Shown here piece by piece: positions 33,201 through 44,435 of a stretch of DNA of 64,000 nt. The DNA is taken from NCBI GenBank assembly GCA_001724265.1, contig MEDY01000171.1:1-64000 (forward strand), given 5' to 3'. A program made the translations under genes and the position numbers. The first letter of the stretch is position 1. Each line of letters starts with the position of its first letter. The notes below the pieces were generated by a model. It did no database searches. It was not told where the DNA came from and saw only the letters and a program-made list of their open reading frames with translations. This DNA is from Rhizaria sp. SCN 62-66. Its lineage: Eukaryota; Rhizaria, unplaced.

Positions 33201-36200
33201 ACCGGTGTTCGTAGATTCATCTGTGTGTGAACTTTCGGTGTTAATGGCCAGGTATTCGTCAAGAAAAGCATCGTACTCATCTGGCTTCAGGGCACGCTCG
33301 GCCCAGGTCAGGACGCTCTGGTTAAGCGCATCAAGCGGGCTCGTGTACACACGCCCATCACGTGCTACAACGCCGTCTACGTCGTCATCATCGTCATTTA
33401 AGATATCTGCAGCTACAGTGGCGCCGCCGCCAGCAGCAGCGTCAGCAGCTTCTCCGCCGTGCACAGCTTCCGTAGCGGCCGCCAGTGCGGTGGCGGGGTC
33501 AGCCAGCGGAAGCGGCCCCGACTCGAGGCAGTCGCGCACGGGACACATCGCGAGCTGGTACAGCACGGTCAACGCGAGCGACACCATCCAGGCCGCTGGT
33601 TCCGTCTTGGTGACCGCGACAGGTTTCGCCACGCCGGTGGCGCCCCCGGCCGGCCCGGCGCTGGCGCGCAGGACCTCGTCGCGGATGGCCGTATAGCCGC
33701 CGTCGGGCCGGATGAAGCTCGGCTTCGCGGCGCGCGCGGCGGCGTCCCACGTGCGCGTGCCGACGGTGGCGCCCGCGGACGCCGCGCCCTGGCCGAACGA
33801 GTCGCCGGGCCCGCCCACGACGCCCGCGGCGGCCCCGGCTAGCGCAGGCGGCGGCCAGTGCGTGGACGCGGCGGCGTGCACAAGCCACGGCAGCGCGGGA
33901 TGCAGCAGCGCGTCTTCGACCGCAATAATGGGCACGCGCCGCAGCAGCTCCAGCGGGCCCGCCGCAAGGCACAGCTGCCAGCCCGCGCGCACGGCCCCCA
34001 GCGGGCGCGAGAGACGGACGTTCTTTTGCAGGATCGACTTCCATTGTGACGGGGACAGCGACAACCGCAGCGGCGGCGCAGGCGCGGGCAGCGTTGCAGG
34101 CGCAGTTGTGGAGAATGCAGCCGCGATCGCGGCAGCAACTCCTGGCGCCCAGCCGCTCCAGTGACGGGCGCGCCATTCACGCAGACACAGCGAGAGCGGC
34201 GCAACGACGGACCACGGCAGCACCAGCGTGTGCATCAACTGCTGACTGAGCAGCGCCGCGAGTGTGATTGGGCCCTGCGCGTGCGCGCCCGACACGGCCT
34301 TAATCGCAAGCGACGAGACTGCGCCGCGGGCGAGCGCGAGTGGCCCCCCAATTAGGCCGACGGGCGCGGGGCTGGGCGCCGCACCTTGAGCAGCAGGTGA
34401 AGATGCAGGCAGTGGGACGAGACAGCGTTGCCACGACATGCCGCACAGCGCAGCCGAAAGTGCGGCGCGCATCGAGGCTGAGATGTGATGGGCAGCGAGC
34501 GCCATCGGCATGCGTACTGATGCAAGGCTGGTGCTGCTGCGAGCCAATCCCGAAAACGTGGCCAACACAATGGCGCCAGACTTTAGTTGTTGTGGTCCTC
34601 CGCGTGAGCTTTCTCCTGCTGGTGCGCTGGCAACGAGTGCAGCCATTTGGGCTCGAATTAAAAGCGTGGGAGCCACAACACAGGCCAAAGCTGCAAGCTT
34701 GCTGGGACTCATTGGCTCCGAAACAGGCGGGGGTTGCTGCTGGCGCTGCTGCCCCTGCGACGCAATCTCCACACGCGTGCGAGCTGCGATGGGTGCAAGC
34801 GCAGCGTCAGCCTCTTCCATCGTGACAGTGAGCGCGAGCGGAGCGCGCACCGTGGTGATGAGCGCCGTGGGCGTCACAGACGGGCCGCTCGCGGCGTTCA
34901 CAGGCGCCGTAAGCGCCATGGTCTCGCGCACCTTCATGATGCTCGCGGTGGACGCAGTCGCCGACAGACACGTCGCTGGGCTACTGTCAGCTAGAGCGAA
35001 TAAAGGCGTGCCAGGCGCTGAGAGTAAAGCGAAAATCGCTGAGTTCGCAGGATCGGGAGTTGCGGCGAACGCCTTTGAAGCTGCAGAGACTGCAGCCGGT
35101 GACGCACGCAGACTGGAATCGCCCGTGTAGACAACACGGTCTAACCGGAGCGCAACAGCAGCACCGGGCGCGGCAAACGCAAGTGCGACGGCGGGGGCCA
35201 CAGCGGGCATCACTGATGGCATATTCTCAAGCAGCGGCAACGCACACATGAAAAAGAAAAGTGGTGCTGGCAGCTGGCAAAAAGGCTTCACCCGACGCAG
35301 CGCGTGCCAAGCAAAGTTTAGCCGCTGCCAGGCGGCGCAGTCGCTGCGGAACACTTCTGCCGTCGGCGCCACTGTGAGCTCGGCTGCGTGCAGGCGCATC
35401 AGTGACGGCGCTGCAGCCTCGCGCCAGGGACCTTGGTACGCGCCACCGATGGCGACAGGGGAGCTGTTGCTTACAGCCGCAGCAGGCGCGACCGCAAGCG
35501 GGGGCAGCGCGTACAGCGAAAGCGGGTCGAAGGGGGGCCCTGCCGGCGCAGAAGATATGACTGATGTGGCCGTGCCAGCCACGCTGATAACCGGAGCGTC
35601 GTCGCGGACAGCCTTGCGCGGCGAGCGGTCTCGCGCGCCCAGCGGCAGCGCGCGCAGAGGCGACGCCACACGGCCCCCTGCAGCGTGAGCTGCAGCGCCC
35701 ACAGTGACCGCGCCGAGCGTAACCGCGGTGAGCGGCGAGGCGGGCTGTTTGGACCGCGTGCTAGGAGGCCTGCCCTTGAGCAGCGACATCACAGGCACCA
35801 CCGGGGAGTCGCTGTCGCTGAGCGCGCCGGCCCCCGCAGAAGCGCTGTCGTCGTCCGAGAGCGCGACAGTGTCGGAGTCATCGCCACCGCCGCGCGCCGC
35901 GCTGGCTTGAGCACGCGCACGCTGCGACTGGCCAAAGGGCGCCCCGCCGACAGTCATCGGCGCCAGTGGCGCAGGGGCGGGCGCGGTCTTCGTGGCTGCA
36001 CCACTGGCTGCAGCAGCGGCGGCAGCAGCGCGCTTAAGGCTAAGTGCATGCCACCCATCAGCACTCACCGTGTCAGCCGCGGCGCCCACAGTAACCTGAG
36101 CCTGCATGTCATGACGCGTCGCGGCATTGACACATTGCGCCGCACTGGTTGTGCGCGGCCGGCCAAGCGCTGAGAGAGGCAGCAGCTGCGCGTTCGCCGC

Positions 36201-38508
36201 ACCGGCGTCTCCGTCAGTCACGCACGCGCCGTCACTCTCATCAGAGTCCGAGGCGCCGAGGTCGACCGGCTCCAGCGACGACACTTGACTGGCATTGTTC
36301 TGTTTGCGCACCGCTTTGATCTCGACGGCGTCGACGCGCAGCCCCGTGAAGGGGGCAGTCGAGACCTGGGGCCGGGCGCGCGGAGGCCGCCGCTGGCCGA
36401 GCTGCAGCATCAACGAGTCGTCTTCACCGGCGCCGCGCGCGCTTGAGACCTGCGTGCCAAGCGTAACTTGGGCCGGGATAAAGCTCGACGAGCTTGAGGC
36501 AGAAGTGCGCGCTGCAGCGGCGCCAGCAGCAAGACGACGGCGCTTGACTTGCTCCATCAGTGATTCTTCCTTCGCGGCGACTGCGGCTTCGGCGACGCTC
36601 GCATCCGAGTCAGCGTCAGAGTCCGACGAGGCTGCAAGTACGACCGCACCGGACGCGCCAGCGGCCGGCGACGACGACGACGACGACTGCGACAGTAACG
36701 ACATCACAACGCTCTCGCGGGCTGGTGCGCGTCCACGGGAGGCGAGCATGTCAAAGCCGCTGCGCGCGGGCGCGGCGGCCTCGACCGTAACCGGGCCCAG
36801 CGGCGGCAGCGCGCGGGCCTTGGACAGCTGCGGCTGCAGCCTGCGCCCGATCGGCCACGCAGCTACACCAGCGTCCGCAGAGCCAACAGATCCGGGCGTA
36901 ACGCCCACGGTTACTGGCCCCATGCGGCGTGGGGCGGTCGCTGCGGCTGTAGCTCCTGTTGCGGAGGCTGAGGCTGCAGCAGGCGCGCCAGCGAAGACCG
37001 CCGCTCCGGGCACTGCGATAACGGTGGCGGTGAGCGGCGAGCTGCGCAGGCGGCGCGGCGCCCAGCCTCGCAGTTGCGTGACCACGTCGCCCGCGCGCAC
37101 CTCGCCGTCGCTGCCACTGCCGCTGGAGTCGCTGCCGACCTCGCTTGCACTGGCGCTGCTGCCACGCACACTCGCAATCGCGCTCGCACTCGCGCTGGCG
37201 CCTGCGCTGCCCGCAGTCTGCTCGCCGCTGCTGCTGTCGCGGCTGCAGCTGCTGCTCGCACTGCCGCTGCCGCTGCTACTACTGCCAGGCACCCGCGTAG
37301 CGGCGCGCCCACGCTGCCGCCGTCGCGCGCTGGCATGCGGCTTGACTTCGAGCACGACGGGCCGCAGCGCCGACGCGGCGCGGTGCCGCCGGCTCTCCTG
37401 CATAAACCCCGCACCAGCGCCCGCGCCGGTGTGTTTGTCAGCGCCGTGCGGGGCCACGGAAACCGTGACTGCGGCGCGCAGCGGCGACGGCGGGCGGGGC
37501 CCCGTGGCGGGCGCGCCGGGCCAGTCGCCGGTCTGTTTCCCGGGGGCCGCGGCAATGGCGGCGCGGGCCGACCGCGCGCCCCACGCCCCGATCACGTAGT
37601 CATCGCTGTTGCCACCGCCGCCGTCAACACCGAAGGCATCGGCAGCGGCGTCTGCGTCCGCGCTTGCATCAGCGGCGACAGCGCCTTGTCGCGTGCGTTG
37701 GCGGCGGCGCGAGCCAGAGGACGGCGCGGCGGTGATCTTGCCGGCCTCGACCGCGGACTTCATCAGCGCCAGAATGTTGCCTCGGTTACCCGCTGCAGCG
37801 CTCTGCCCCGTTGCAGCACAAGAAGCGGTGCGAGAGACTGAGCGAGCGCCTCCAGTTATAGCTGTAGTCGCGGCGGTGGGGTCGTTGGTGGGAGCCGCGG
37901 GCGCGGAGTCGGGCGTGATCAGACTGACGCCATCATCGCCGTCACTGCCGTCGTCGGAGCAGTTTTTGCGGTCATTCACAGCAACAGCGGCAACAGCGTT
38001 CTTCACGCTGGCCCCAGCAAGCGCGGACGCGGGGAACGTGCACTCGATCACTGCGGGCGACGCGCGGATCACAGGCGAGACGCGCGCCGACAGCGGCGGC
38101 GACAGCGGTGGTAACAACGCAGAGTCCATGACTTGGGCCGGTGCCGCTGTCGCCGCTGCAGTAGCGCGAGCGCTCCGAGTGCCGCGCACAGTGCGTGAGC
38201 GGGTGCGCACGAGGGTCTCGTTGTCGCCGCCGTTGCCGTTGCCGTTGATGCCATAGTCGTCGTCATTACCGTCGTCGGCAGCAAAGGCAAGTTTGCTCGA
38301 CGCGGCCGCGGCGGCGCCGGCTCGCGTGCGCGCGGCAGCAGCGCGCACGGGCCGTTTGCGCGCGGGCGACGCCTCCACGGCGGCCGCGACGGGCGGCGTC
38401 AAGCCCCCGGTTGGCGACGCAGCGGCGGCGGGGGCAGTGGCGCGGTCGCCGGCGGGGGGCATCGCAGGTGTGGGGAACACGCTTTGCGAGCGCAGCGCAG
38501 TCTCGGCC

Positions 38509-38560
<52 letters not shown>

Positions 38561-39461
38561 TTGTTGTTGTTGCTGCTGCTGCTGCTGCTGCTGTTGCGGT
38601 GTGGCCGTGCGCTGTGTCAGCGTCGCCCACCCCCCTGCCGCGCCCACGGCCTTTGCCTCCGCGACCACGGCCCCTAACCGCTGCCAGCGCCTCGGCCTCG
38701 GCAGCCTCGGCAGCGGCCTCCGCGGCGGCCTCGGCAGCCTCCTCCGCGTCGAGCGCGGCGCGCACGGCGGCCAGAGACGCCGCGTCTGACTGGGCAGCGG
38801 CGACGGCCACGCGCGCGCTGCGCCTCGTGCGCGCGGGCTTGCTGCTTACGGCGGCGCTAGTGTCACCGTCGTCGTTCGCGTTGTCGTCGTTCATGGCGTC
38901 GTTGTTTGTGGCGTCGTTGCCGAACTCGAACCCAAAGTCGAAGTTGAAGTTGTTGTGGTCAAGCGACGCAGAAGCGGCTGCTGAGGGCGCAGGAGGCACG
39001 TAGGGCGCAAACAGCGCGTCGCCGTCAAAGCCAAACGCGACCTCTGATGCAGCCGGCCCGCTGTAGCCGTCGTCAGCACCGTAAGCGCCGGCGCCGTCGT
39101 CGCCGTAATCGTCGGCGTCCGCGTCGTAGCCGAGGATAGAGCGCGAGCCCGCGTACTGCCCCGGCGTGGCGGCGCTGTCATAGTAGCCGTAGCCAGCGTC
39201 ATCGTCGTCGCCATCGCCCCCGTCGTAGCTGTCGGACATGTGGTGTGGCCGGTGCGCGCGGTGCGCGGACCCGGGTTCACCGGATAGCGTCTCTGCGACG
39301 CGAGTGGGCGAGTTGTAGATGCGCCGGGCGAACCCGGTCCCAAACACGTCACCGCCCTCGGCCACGTAAGAGTCCTGCGCAGAGTCCCACAGCGAGCGGC
39401 CGTCGCCGTCACCGGCGCCATAGTCCCGGCTGTCGTCTCCGTGGTCGTCGTCGCTGTCCAT
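30282..39461 (-). CDS. 3059-aa unrecognised protein, two frames joined through an in-frame TAG
   Basis: The ATG at 39459-39461 (MDSDDDHGDD...) runs for 2281 codons to a TAG at 32616-32618. The same frame then continues 777 codons to TGA at 30282-30284. The junction reads LTPGS-TAG-QRLSQTLRP, with no composition change and no AT-rich intron-like segment. The downstream part has no ATG near its beginning, so it is unlikely to be a separate gene. The first half is acidic and Ala-rich, with a Thr/Ala simple-repeat tract near 38510-38595 and a recurring VTVG motif at 35690-37490. The part encoded at about 35500-33500 and onward looks more globular (WxxLNFAWHALRRVKPFCQL; later FDWAYAAMPYG-like and SGIDYHCSNMLPTIL). 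A dense Cys cluster (CNCSCGSTCPFGSDCACRGW) is encoded at about 31695-31765. I recognise no family. Confidence 0.78.
38510..38597. repeat. In-frame (GTTGCC)n and (GTT/GCT)n simple repeat
   Basis: GTTGCC hexamers run into GTTGTT and then GCTGCT triplets on the plus strand. In the minus-strand gene they encode an Ala/Thr run ending in alternating Thr-Ala. This is an expandable microsatellite within coding sequence. Confidence 0.9.
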
Positions 39462-39990
39462 GGCGCGCAGGCAACCAATCTGGCGATAGGACTCAACAGT
39501 TCAGTGGCTGCTGAGAGCCAAGAAAAATTCCTAGAAAGATATTATTACAGAAAAAAAAGTAAAATGTCAGTTAAAACCTGGAAAACGTATTGATAACGCA
39601 ATTGACGAAGAAATCAGCTCACTGACAAGTTGATAAAGCTGTCGACTCGAAGAGGTGGTCGGGCGGGAAGTGATGGACGGAGTGGTCGGACCGAAAAATA
39701 AAAGTCATTTGCTTCGACAGGCAAGCAAGCCCGACCATAGCCTCACGGAAAACTCTTTCGGGAGCGTGTTAAATGAGCGTCGGCAGGCTTATTTTTAAGA
39801 TAATGATTTATTTGACGCTGTGAACTGTTTTATGCTCTGATAATGCGCCCCAGAGACGGTTGTGCTCCGCCTGTGGACTTTCCTCGACGCGCATTGTTTT
39901 GCGGCGCGCTGGAGGCAAAGCATGCCGTGTGTGTTGGCATTTCGCTCATCGTTTGTTCTCTTTGTGTGTTGTCATATAGACTCGGTCCCG
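39462..39990. other. Divergent intergenic region (3059-aa gene / EF-G1)
   Basis: About 530 bp, AT-rich in its left part, presumably holding both promoters. A pyrimidine/T-rich stretch ending TCATATAG at about 39979 could be a splice acceptor for a 5' UTR intron of the EF-G gene. No gene is seen. Confidence 0.5.
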
Positions 39991-42195
39991 ATGCTCCGCT
40001 CGATGCGCAGCCTTACGGCCGCTGCCCGCGTGCCCGCCGTGTCTGCGGTGACGCCGCTGTCGGCCGCCCTGCGCCGCAACGCCACCGTGGCGCCGTACAT
40101 GAAGAAGATGCGCAACATCGGCGTCTCCGCCCACATCGACTCCGGCAAGACGACTCTATCTGAGCGCCTGCTGTTTCACGGCGGCCGTATCTCTGCCATC
40201 CACGACGTCAAGGGCCGCGACGGTGTCGGCGCCAAGATGGACTCGATGGAGCTGGAGCGCGAGAAGGGTATCACCATCCAGTCCGCGGCATCGCAGATCC
40301 ACTGGAAGGATTACACGATGAACCTCATTGACACGCCCGGCCACGTCGACTTCACCGTCGAGGTCGAGCGCGCGATGCGCGTGCTGGACGCCGCCATCCT
40401 CGTGCTGTGCTCCGTCGCCGGCGTGCAGTCGCAGTCGATCACGGTCGACCGCCAGATGAAGCGCTACAACGTCCCGCGCGTCGCCTTCATCAATAAGCTC
40501 GACCGCATTGGCGGCAACCCGTGGAAACCGATCAGCGACATGCGCTCCATGCTGCAGCTCAACGCCGCCGCTGTGCAGGTGCCTATCGGCGCCGAGAGCG
40601 GCTTCAAGGCCGTCGTCGACATCATCAAGCGCGAGTCCATCTACTTCGACGGCGCCTCCGGCGAGGTGCTGCGCTACGAGCCCATCCCCGAGGACCTCAA
40701 AGACCTCGTTGAGGAGAAGCGCGCCGAGCTCATCGAGCGCCTCTCCGAGGTCGACGAGGAGCTCGGCGAGATCTTCCTCAACGACGAAGTCCCCTCTGTG
40801 GAGCAGATCAAGGCCGCGATCCGCCGCGCGACGCTGGCGAACAAGTTCGTGCCCGTCTTCATGGGCACGGCGTTCAAGAACAAGGGCGTGCAGCCGCTGA
40901 TGGACGGTATCGTCGACTACCTGCCATCGCCTGACGAAGTCAACAACGTCGCGCTCGACGCCGACAAGGACGAGGAGAAGGTGATCCTGTCCCACGAGGA
41001 GAAGAAGCCCCTTGTCGCGCTCGCGTTTAAGCTCGAGGAGTCGCGTTTCGGCCAGCTTACCTACGTGCGCATCTACCAGGGCACGATCAAGAAGGGCGAC
41101 ACGATCTTCAATGTGTCGACCAAGAAGAAGGTCAAGCTCCCGCGTCTGGTGCGCATGCACGCCAACGAGATGCAGGACGTGACTGAGGCCAAGGCCGGCG
41201 ACATTGTCGCGCTCTTTGGCGTCGACTGCCACTCCGGTACCACCTTCACCGACGGCACGCTCAACTACACACTGTCGCCGATGCGCGTCGCCGACCCCGT
41301 CATCTCGCTCGCCGTTCGCCCGAAGCTGCCCGCCGACTCGGCTAAGTTCAACAAGGCGCTCACGCGCTTCGTCAAGGAGGACCCCACGTTCCGCGTGCAC
41401 ACGGACCAGGAGAACGGTGAGACGATCATCTCGGGCATGGGCGAGCTCCACCTCGACATCTACTGCGAGCGTATCCGCCGCGAGTACGACTGCGAGGTCG
41501 TCATCGGCTTCCCACAGGTCAACTACCGCGAGGCCATCACGTCCAAGGCCGAGTTCAACTACCTGCACAAGAAGCAGTCCGGTGGTTCCGGTCAGTTCGG
41601 CCGCGTTATCGGCACCATTGAGCCGCTCCATTCGGAGGACGGCAAGAAGGACAACGAGTTCGTCAACGCCCTCTCCGGCAACAATATTCCGCCCGAGTTC
41701 GTGCCCGCCATCACCAAGGGTTTTGAGGAGGCCTTCAACAAGGGCCCGCAGACCGGCTGCCCGCTCCAGGGTGTCAAGGTCACGCTCACGGATGGTGCGT
41801 CGCACGCGGTCGACTCGAACGAACTCGCCTTCCGTCTCGCCGCGATTGGCGCGTTCAAGCAGGCGTACGCCAAGGCCAACCCCGTTGTGCTGGAGCCGTG
41901 CATGTCGGTGCAGATCGAGATCCCCGAGGAGTTCCAGGGCACGGTCGTAGGCGAGATCACGCGCCGCAAGGGCTCGATCGTCAACGTCGACTCGCGCGGC
42001 GACGGCTACTGCGTCATCGACGCCGAGGTCGCGCTGGCCAAGATGTTCGGCTACTCGACCGACCTGCGCTCCGCCACTCAGGGCAAGGGCGAGTTCACCA
42101 TGACTTACAAGGAGCACGCGCCCATGACCCAGGAGGAGGCTGCCGTCGTCTCCAAGGCCTACCAGGCCACTCTCCGCGCCGACCCCGACGAGTAA
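39991..42195 (+). CDS. GFM1: Mitochondrial elongation factor G 1
   Basis: 734 aa from the ATG at 39991-39993 ([17 protein letters not shown]...) to TAA at 42193-42195. The N-terminal roughly 40 residues are Arg/Ala/Ser-rich without acidic residues, a good mitochondrial presequence. The frame is open further upstream but lacks an ATG that gives a better presequence. GTPase motifs are all present: G1 AHIDSGKTT, the switch region with [21 protein letters not shown]3 [20 protein letters not shown], and G4 NKLD. The later EF-G domains contain [14 protein letters not shown] and [18 protein letters not shown], as in EF-G1. It translocates mitochondrial ribosomes along mRNA. No intron is visible, which sets it apart from several neighbours. 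Confidence 0.96.
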   Translation: MLRSMRSLTAAARVPAVSAVTPLSAALRRNATVAPYMKKMRNIGVSAHIDSGKTTLSERLLFHGGRISAIHDVKGRDGVGAKMDSMELEREKGITIQSAASQIHWKDYTMNLIDTPGHVDFTVEVERAMRVLDAAILVLCSVAGVQSQSITVDRQMKRYNVPRVAFINKLDRIGGNPWKPISDMRSMLQLNAAAVQVPIGAESGFKAVVDIIKRESIYFDGASGEVLRYEPIPEDLKDLVEEKRAELIERLSEVDEELGEIFLNDEVPSVEQIKAAIRRATLANKFVPVFMGTAFKNKGVQPLMDGIVDYLPSPDEVNNVALDADKDEEKVILSHEEKKPLVALAFKLEESRFGQLTYVRIYQGTIKKGDTIFNVSTKKKVKLPRLVRMHANEMQDVTEAKAGDIVALFGVDCHSGTTFTDGTLNYTLSPMRVADPVISLAVRPKLPADSAKFNKALTRFVKEDPTFRVHTDQENGETIISGMGELHLDIYCERIRREYDCEVVIGFPQVNYREAITSKAEFNYLHKKQSGGSGQFGRVIGTIEPLHSEDGKKDNEFVNALSGNNIPPEFVPAITKGFEEAFNKGPQTGCPLQGVKVTLTDGASHAVDSNELAFRLAAIGAFKQAYAKANPVVLEPCMSVQIEIPEEFQGTVVGEITRRKGSIVNVDSRGDGYCVIDAEVALAKMFGYSTDLRSATQGKGEFTMTYKEHAPMTQEEAAVVSKAYQATLRADPDE

Positions 42196-42345
42196 GCGCA
42201 CCGACTGGCTTGGGTTTGCTGTGTGTGGGGGGGCACGCCAGCAGTGACGGTCACTCACTTATTTATCGACCGTTACTGTTGCGCGCTCATGCCACTCACG
42301 TTTATTTGTTTTGTCTTTTAGTAATCATTTATGAAGTTTTACTCG

Positions 42346-42347
<2 letters not shown>

Positions 42348-42399
<52 letters not shown>
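42348..42399. repeat. (AC)n dinucleotide microsatellite
   Basis: About 26 perfect AC units in the 3' flank of the EF-G gene. Confidence 0.97.
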
Positions 42400-42401
<2 letters not shown>

Positions 42402-42466
42402 TCCGTAACTTGTTGTGCAATGTCATGTTCCGCAATACATTTCACAATCTTACAACTCGACATCAC

Positions 42467-42506
42467 TTTCAAGTACTTCGTGCGGGTTTCAAGTACTTCG
42501 GGCGGA
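42467..42506. repeat. 20-bp tandem duplication
   Basis: Two adjacent copies of TTTCAAGTACTTCGTGCGGG differing at two positions (second copy ends GGCGGA). Recent local duplication in the convergent 3' region. Confidence 0.85.
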
Positions 42507-42888
42507 TAGTGTTTTTATCTTAAATTGTATTTTTATTGTTAAGGCTTTGGAGATGATAGGGACGTTCTACGTAGGAATGCCGACAACAGCATTCATACGA
42601 TATTAGAATCCGCTCTTATCACCGGTGCTAATATAAGGGACGCATGCATGTACAGAGTTAACGCAATTTTCGTGTGGCTTTTTGATCACTTGATCAGGAC
42701 AAGGTGAGAAGACTAAAGAGAACTGTGCAACCCACGCAGAATAGCAGCAACAGCAGCAGACACAGAGCAGAGAGAATCACAAGATGCTTCTGCTGAGGTG
42801 CTTAGCAGCGCTGAGGAGGCGTGAGGAGTGAGGGCGCGAGAGCGCGCGCGCGACGGCGCCGACAACGACGGCGGTGCGTGCAGCGCGC

Positions 42889-43719
42889 TTACTTGCTGCC
42901 GTTGACGAGCTCGTCAGCGAGCGAGTGCGCGGCCGAGGTCCAGTTCATGGGCATCTTGTTGAGGGGCAGCGCACGGCGCATCGCCTTGAAGGTCTGATGA
43001 TGCATGTCGATGTACATTTTCTCGAGACTCGCCTGCCACTCGGTCTCGATCTTCTCCAGCGCGGCCACGACGGCGTCGCCATCGCCTGAGACGGTCACGG
43101 GCGGCGCGGCGAAGGCGGCGTTGAGTTGCACGTTGCCGTCCTCGAAGTAGTGCACGTTGACCTCGAGCTTCGACTCGAGCGCGCCACCCGAGACGGGGAC
43201 GCGGTATGTCGCGCGCCAGTTGCCGGTCCAGAACGCATTCAGGTTCGTGTTGATGCCCGAGACGCAGATGGTGAGGTGCGAGGCGTCGGCAAAGACGCCG
43301 TAGACGCACTTGTCCTTCTTGTAATGGGTCGACGTGTACTTCTTCATGGCGGCCGAGGCGGCGGCGCGGAGAGACTCGTTGGGGCCCGCGGAGTAGCCCG
43401 ACGCGGCGCCGGTGACGGTCTTCTGCACGTGGTCGATGGTCCACGACTTGCCGGTCTCGGGGTCGTAGAAGACGTCGTGCGAAAGCTCGTTAAAGGGCGT
43501 GAGGAGGAACTTGGCGCCGGAGGGGTCCTCGACGTGGACGAGCTGCGCGGCGTTGTAGTCGTGCAGAACCTTAGACTTGACGTCGTTGTTCAGAACGGAA
43601 GGGTCCGCCACAAGCTTCTCAACGTCGGCAAGCGCGAACTTGACCTCATTGATCGGCGCCGACTTGATGAAGTAGTTGGCGATGTTAAGCTTCTGCTGCG
43701 GGGTCGCGGAGTCGGACAT
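42889..43719 (-). CDS. CAPZA: F-actin-capping protein subunit alpha
   Basis: 276 aa, ATG at 43717-43719 (MSDSATPQQKLNIANYFIKS), TAA at 42889-42891. The sequence follows the CapZ-alpha fold throughout: the N-terminal KLNIANYFIKSAPINEV helix, LTPFNELSHDVFYDP, the central CVYGVFADASHLTICVSGIN and WTGNWRATYRV, and the C-terminal HYFEDGNVQL followed by a helix and a tail with LRRALPLNK-like basic residues. Length fits the family (about 286 aa in human). CapZ alpha pairs with a beta subunit to cap actin barbed ends. Immediately upstream of the ATG, TCTTTTGCCCTCGCAG is a strong acceptor-like site, so a 5' UTR intron is likely. No in-frame upstream ATG competes. Confidence 0.96.
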   Translation of the reverse strand: MSDSATPQQKLNIANYFIKSAPINEVKFALADVEKLVADPSVLNNDVKSKVLHDYNAAQLVHVEDPSGAKFLLTPFNELSHDVFYDPETGKSWTIDHVQKTVTGAASGYSAGPNESLRAAASAAMKKYTSTHYKKDKCVYGVFADASHLTICVSGINTNLNAFWTGNWRATYRVPVSGGALESKLEVNVHYFEDGNVQLNAAFAAPPVTVSGDGDAVVAALEKIETEWQASLEKMYIDMHHQTFKAMRRALPLNKMPMNWTSAAHSLADELVNGSK

Positions 43720-44435
43720 CCTGCTAGGGTCTGCGAGGGCAAAAGACGAGTGAGGGGAGGTAGTGGACACAAGTATGTCATGTAAGCACGCGTGTTATAG
43801 CATAAAACATGTAAGGATTGCATTAGATATTCTTGAGAAGTGCTGTTAGCGTGTTCGTGAAGGGGCGGTGCGAAGGATCGTTGAGGCAGAGAGCGACGTC
43901 GATAGAAGGAAACGAGCGGATATGAAGCAATCACGCAAAGTGAATTGAGCTCTCGCAGCGCCTTGGCGTAAAAAAACAGGATGACATAATAGCCGTCAAC
44001 AAGAGACCATCTGGAGAGGCGGATATCGCGAGCACAACCGTCTGTGAGGCATGCGAGAGAGAGGGGGGACACACGCTCGGGTTGACACAAGCTTAGCACT
44101 GAATTGCACCGTGGCTATGCAGCCAAACGAAAAGAAAATAAGATGCAGCAATAGCCACATCGATGCTATTCCCATACAAAATGCTACAAAAGTATAAGGC
44201 AAACAACTCCCGCCCAGGAGAACGAGATATTGACGTCAAGATCAGCGCTTAGTCATTGGTCGGAGAAGAATCACACGCGCCGCCCGCCCGCCAATTCTGG
44301 ACCGAAAAAGTCGTCCCGAGCAGGTATCTTTGAACTCGAATTAAGGTCACTCAACGTCCGACGTGGGAGTTCATACCACTATGGCTGGGGCTATTTTGCT
44401 GTTTTTTGTGTGTGCTTTTAATTATCAATGTGCCG
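43720..44435. other. Divergent intergenic region (CAPZA / 2047-aa gene)
   Basis: About 715 bp between divergent genes. It probably holds both promoters and, on the minus strand, a 5' UTR intron acceptor at about 43732-43747 for CAPZA. Minus-strand open frames here lack coding composition. Nothing else supported. Confidence 0.5.

Larger units (their letters stand above)
42196..42888. other. Convergent intergenic region (EF-G1 / CAPZA 3' ends)
   Basis: It holds the two 3' UTRs, a long (AC)n microsatellite and a 20-bp tandem duplication (separate entries). The part next to CAPZA (about 42820-42888) is GC-rich. No gene seen. Confidence 0.6.

Noticed and set aside
40156-42258. 700-codon antisense open frame across the EF-G gene
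   Set aside because: Shadow frame produced by GC-rich third positions; the product has no family resemblance and the sense strand is a clear EF-G.
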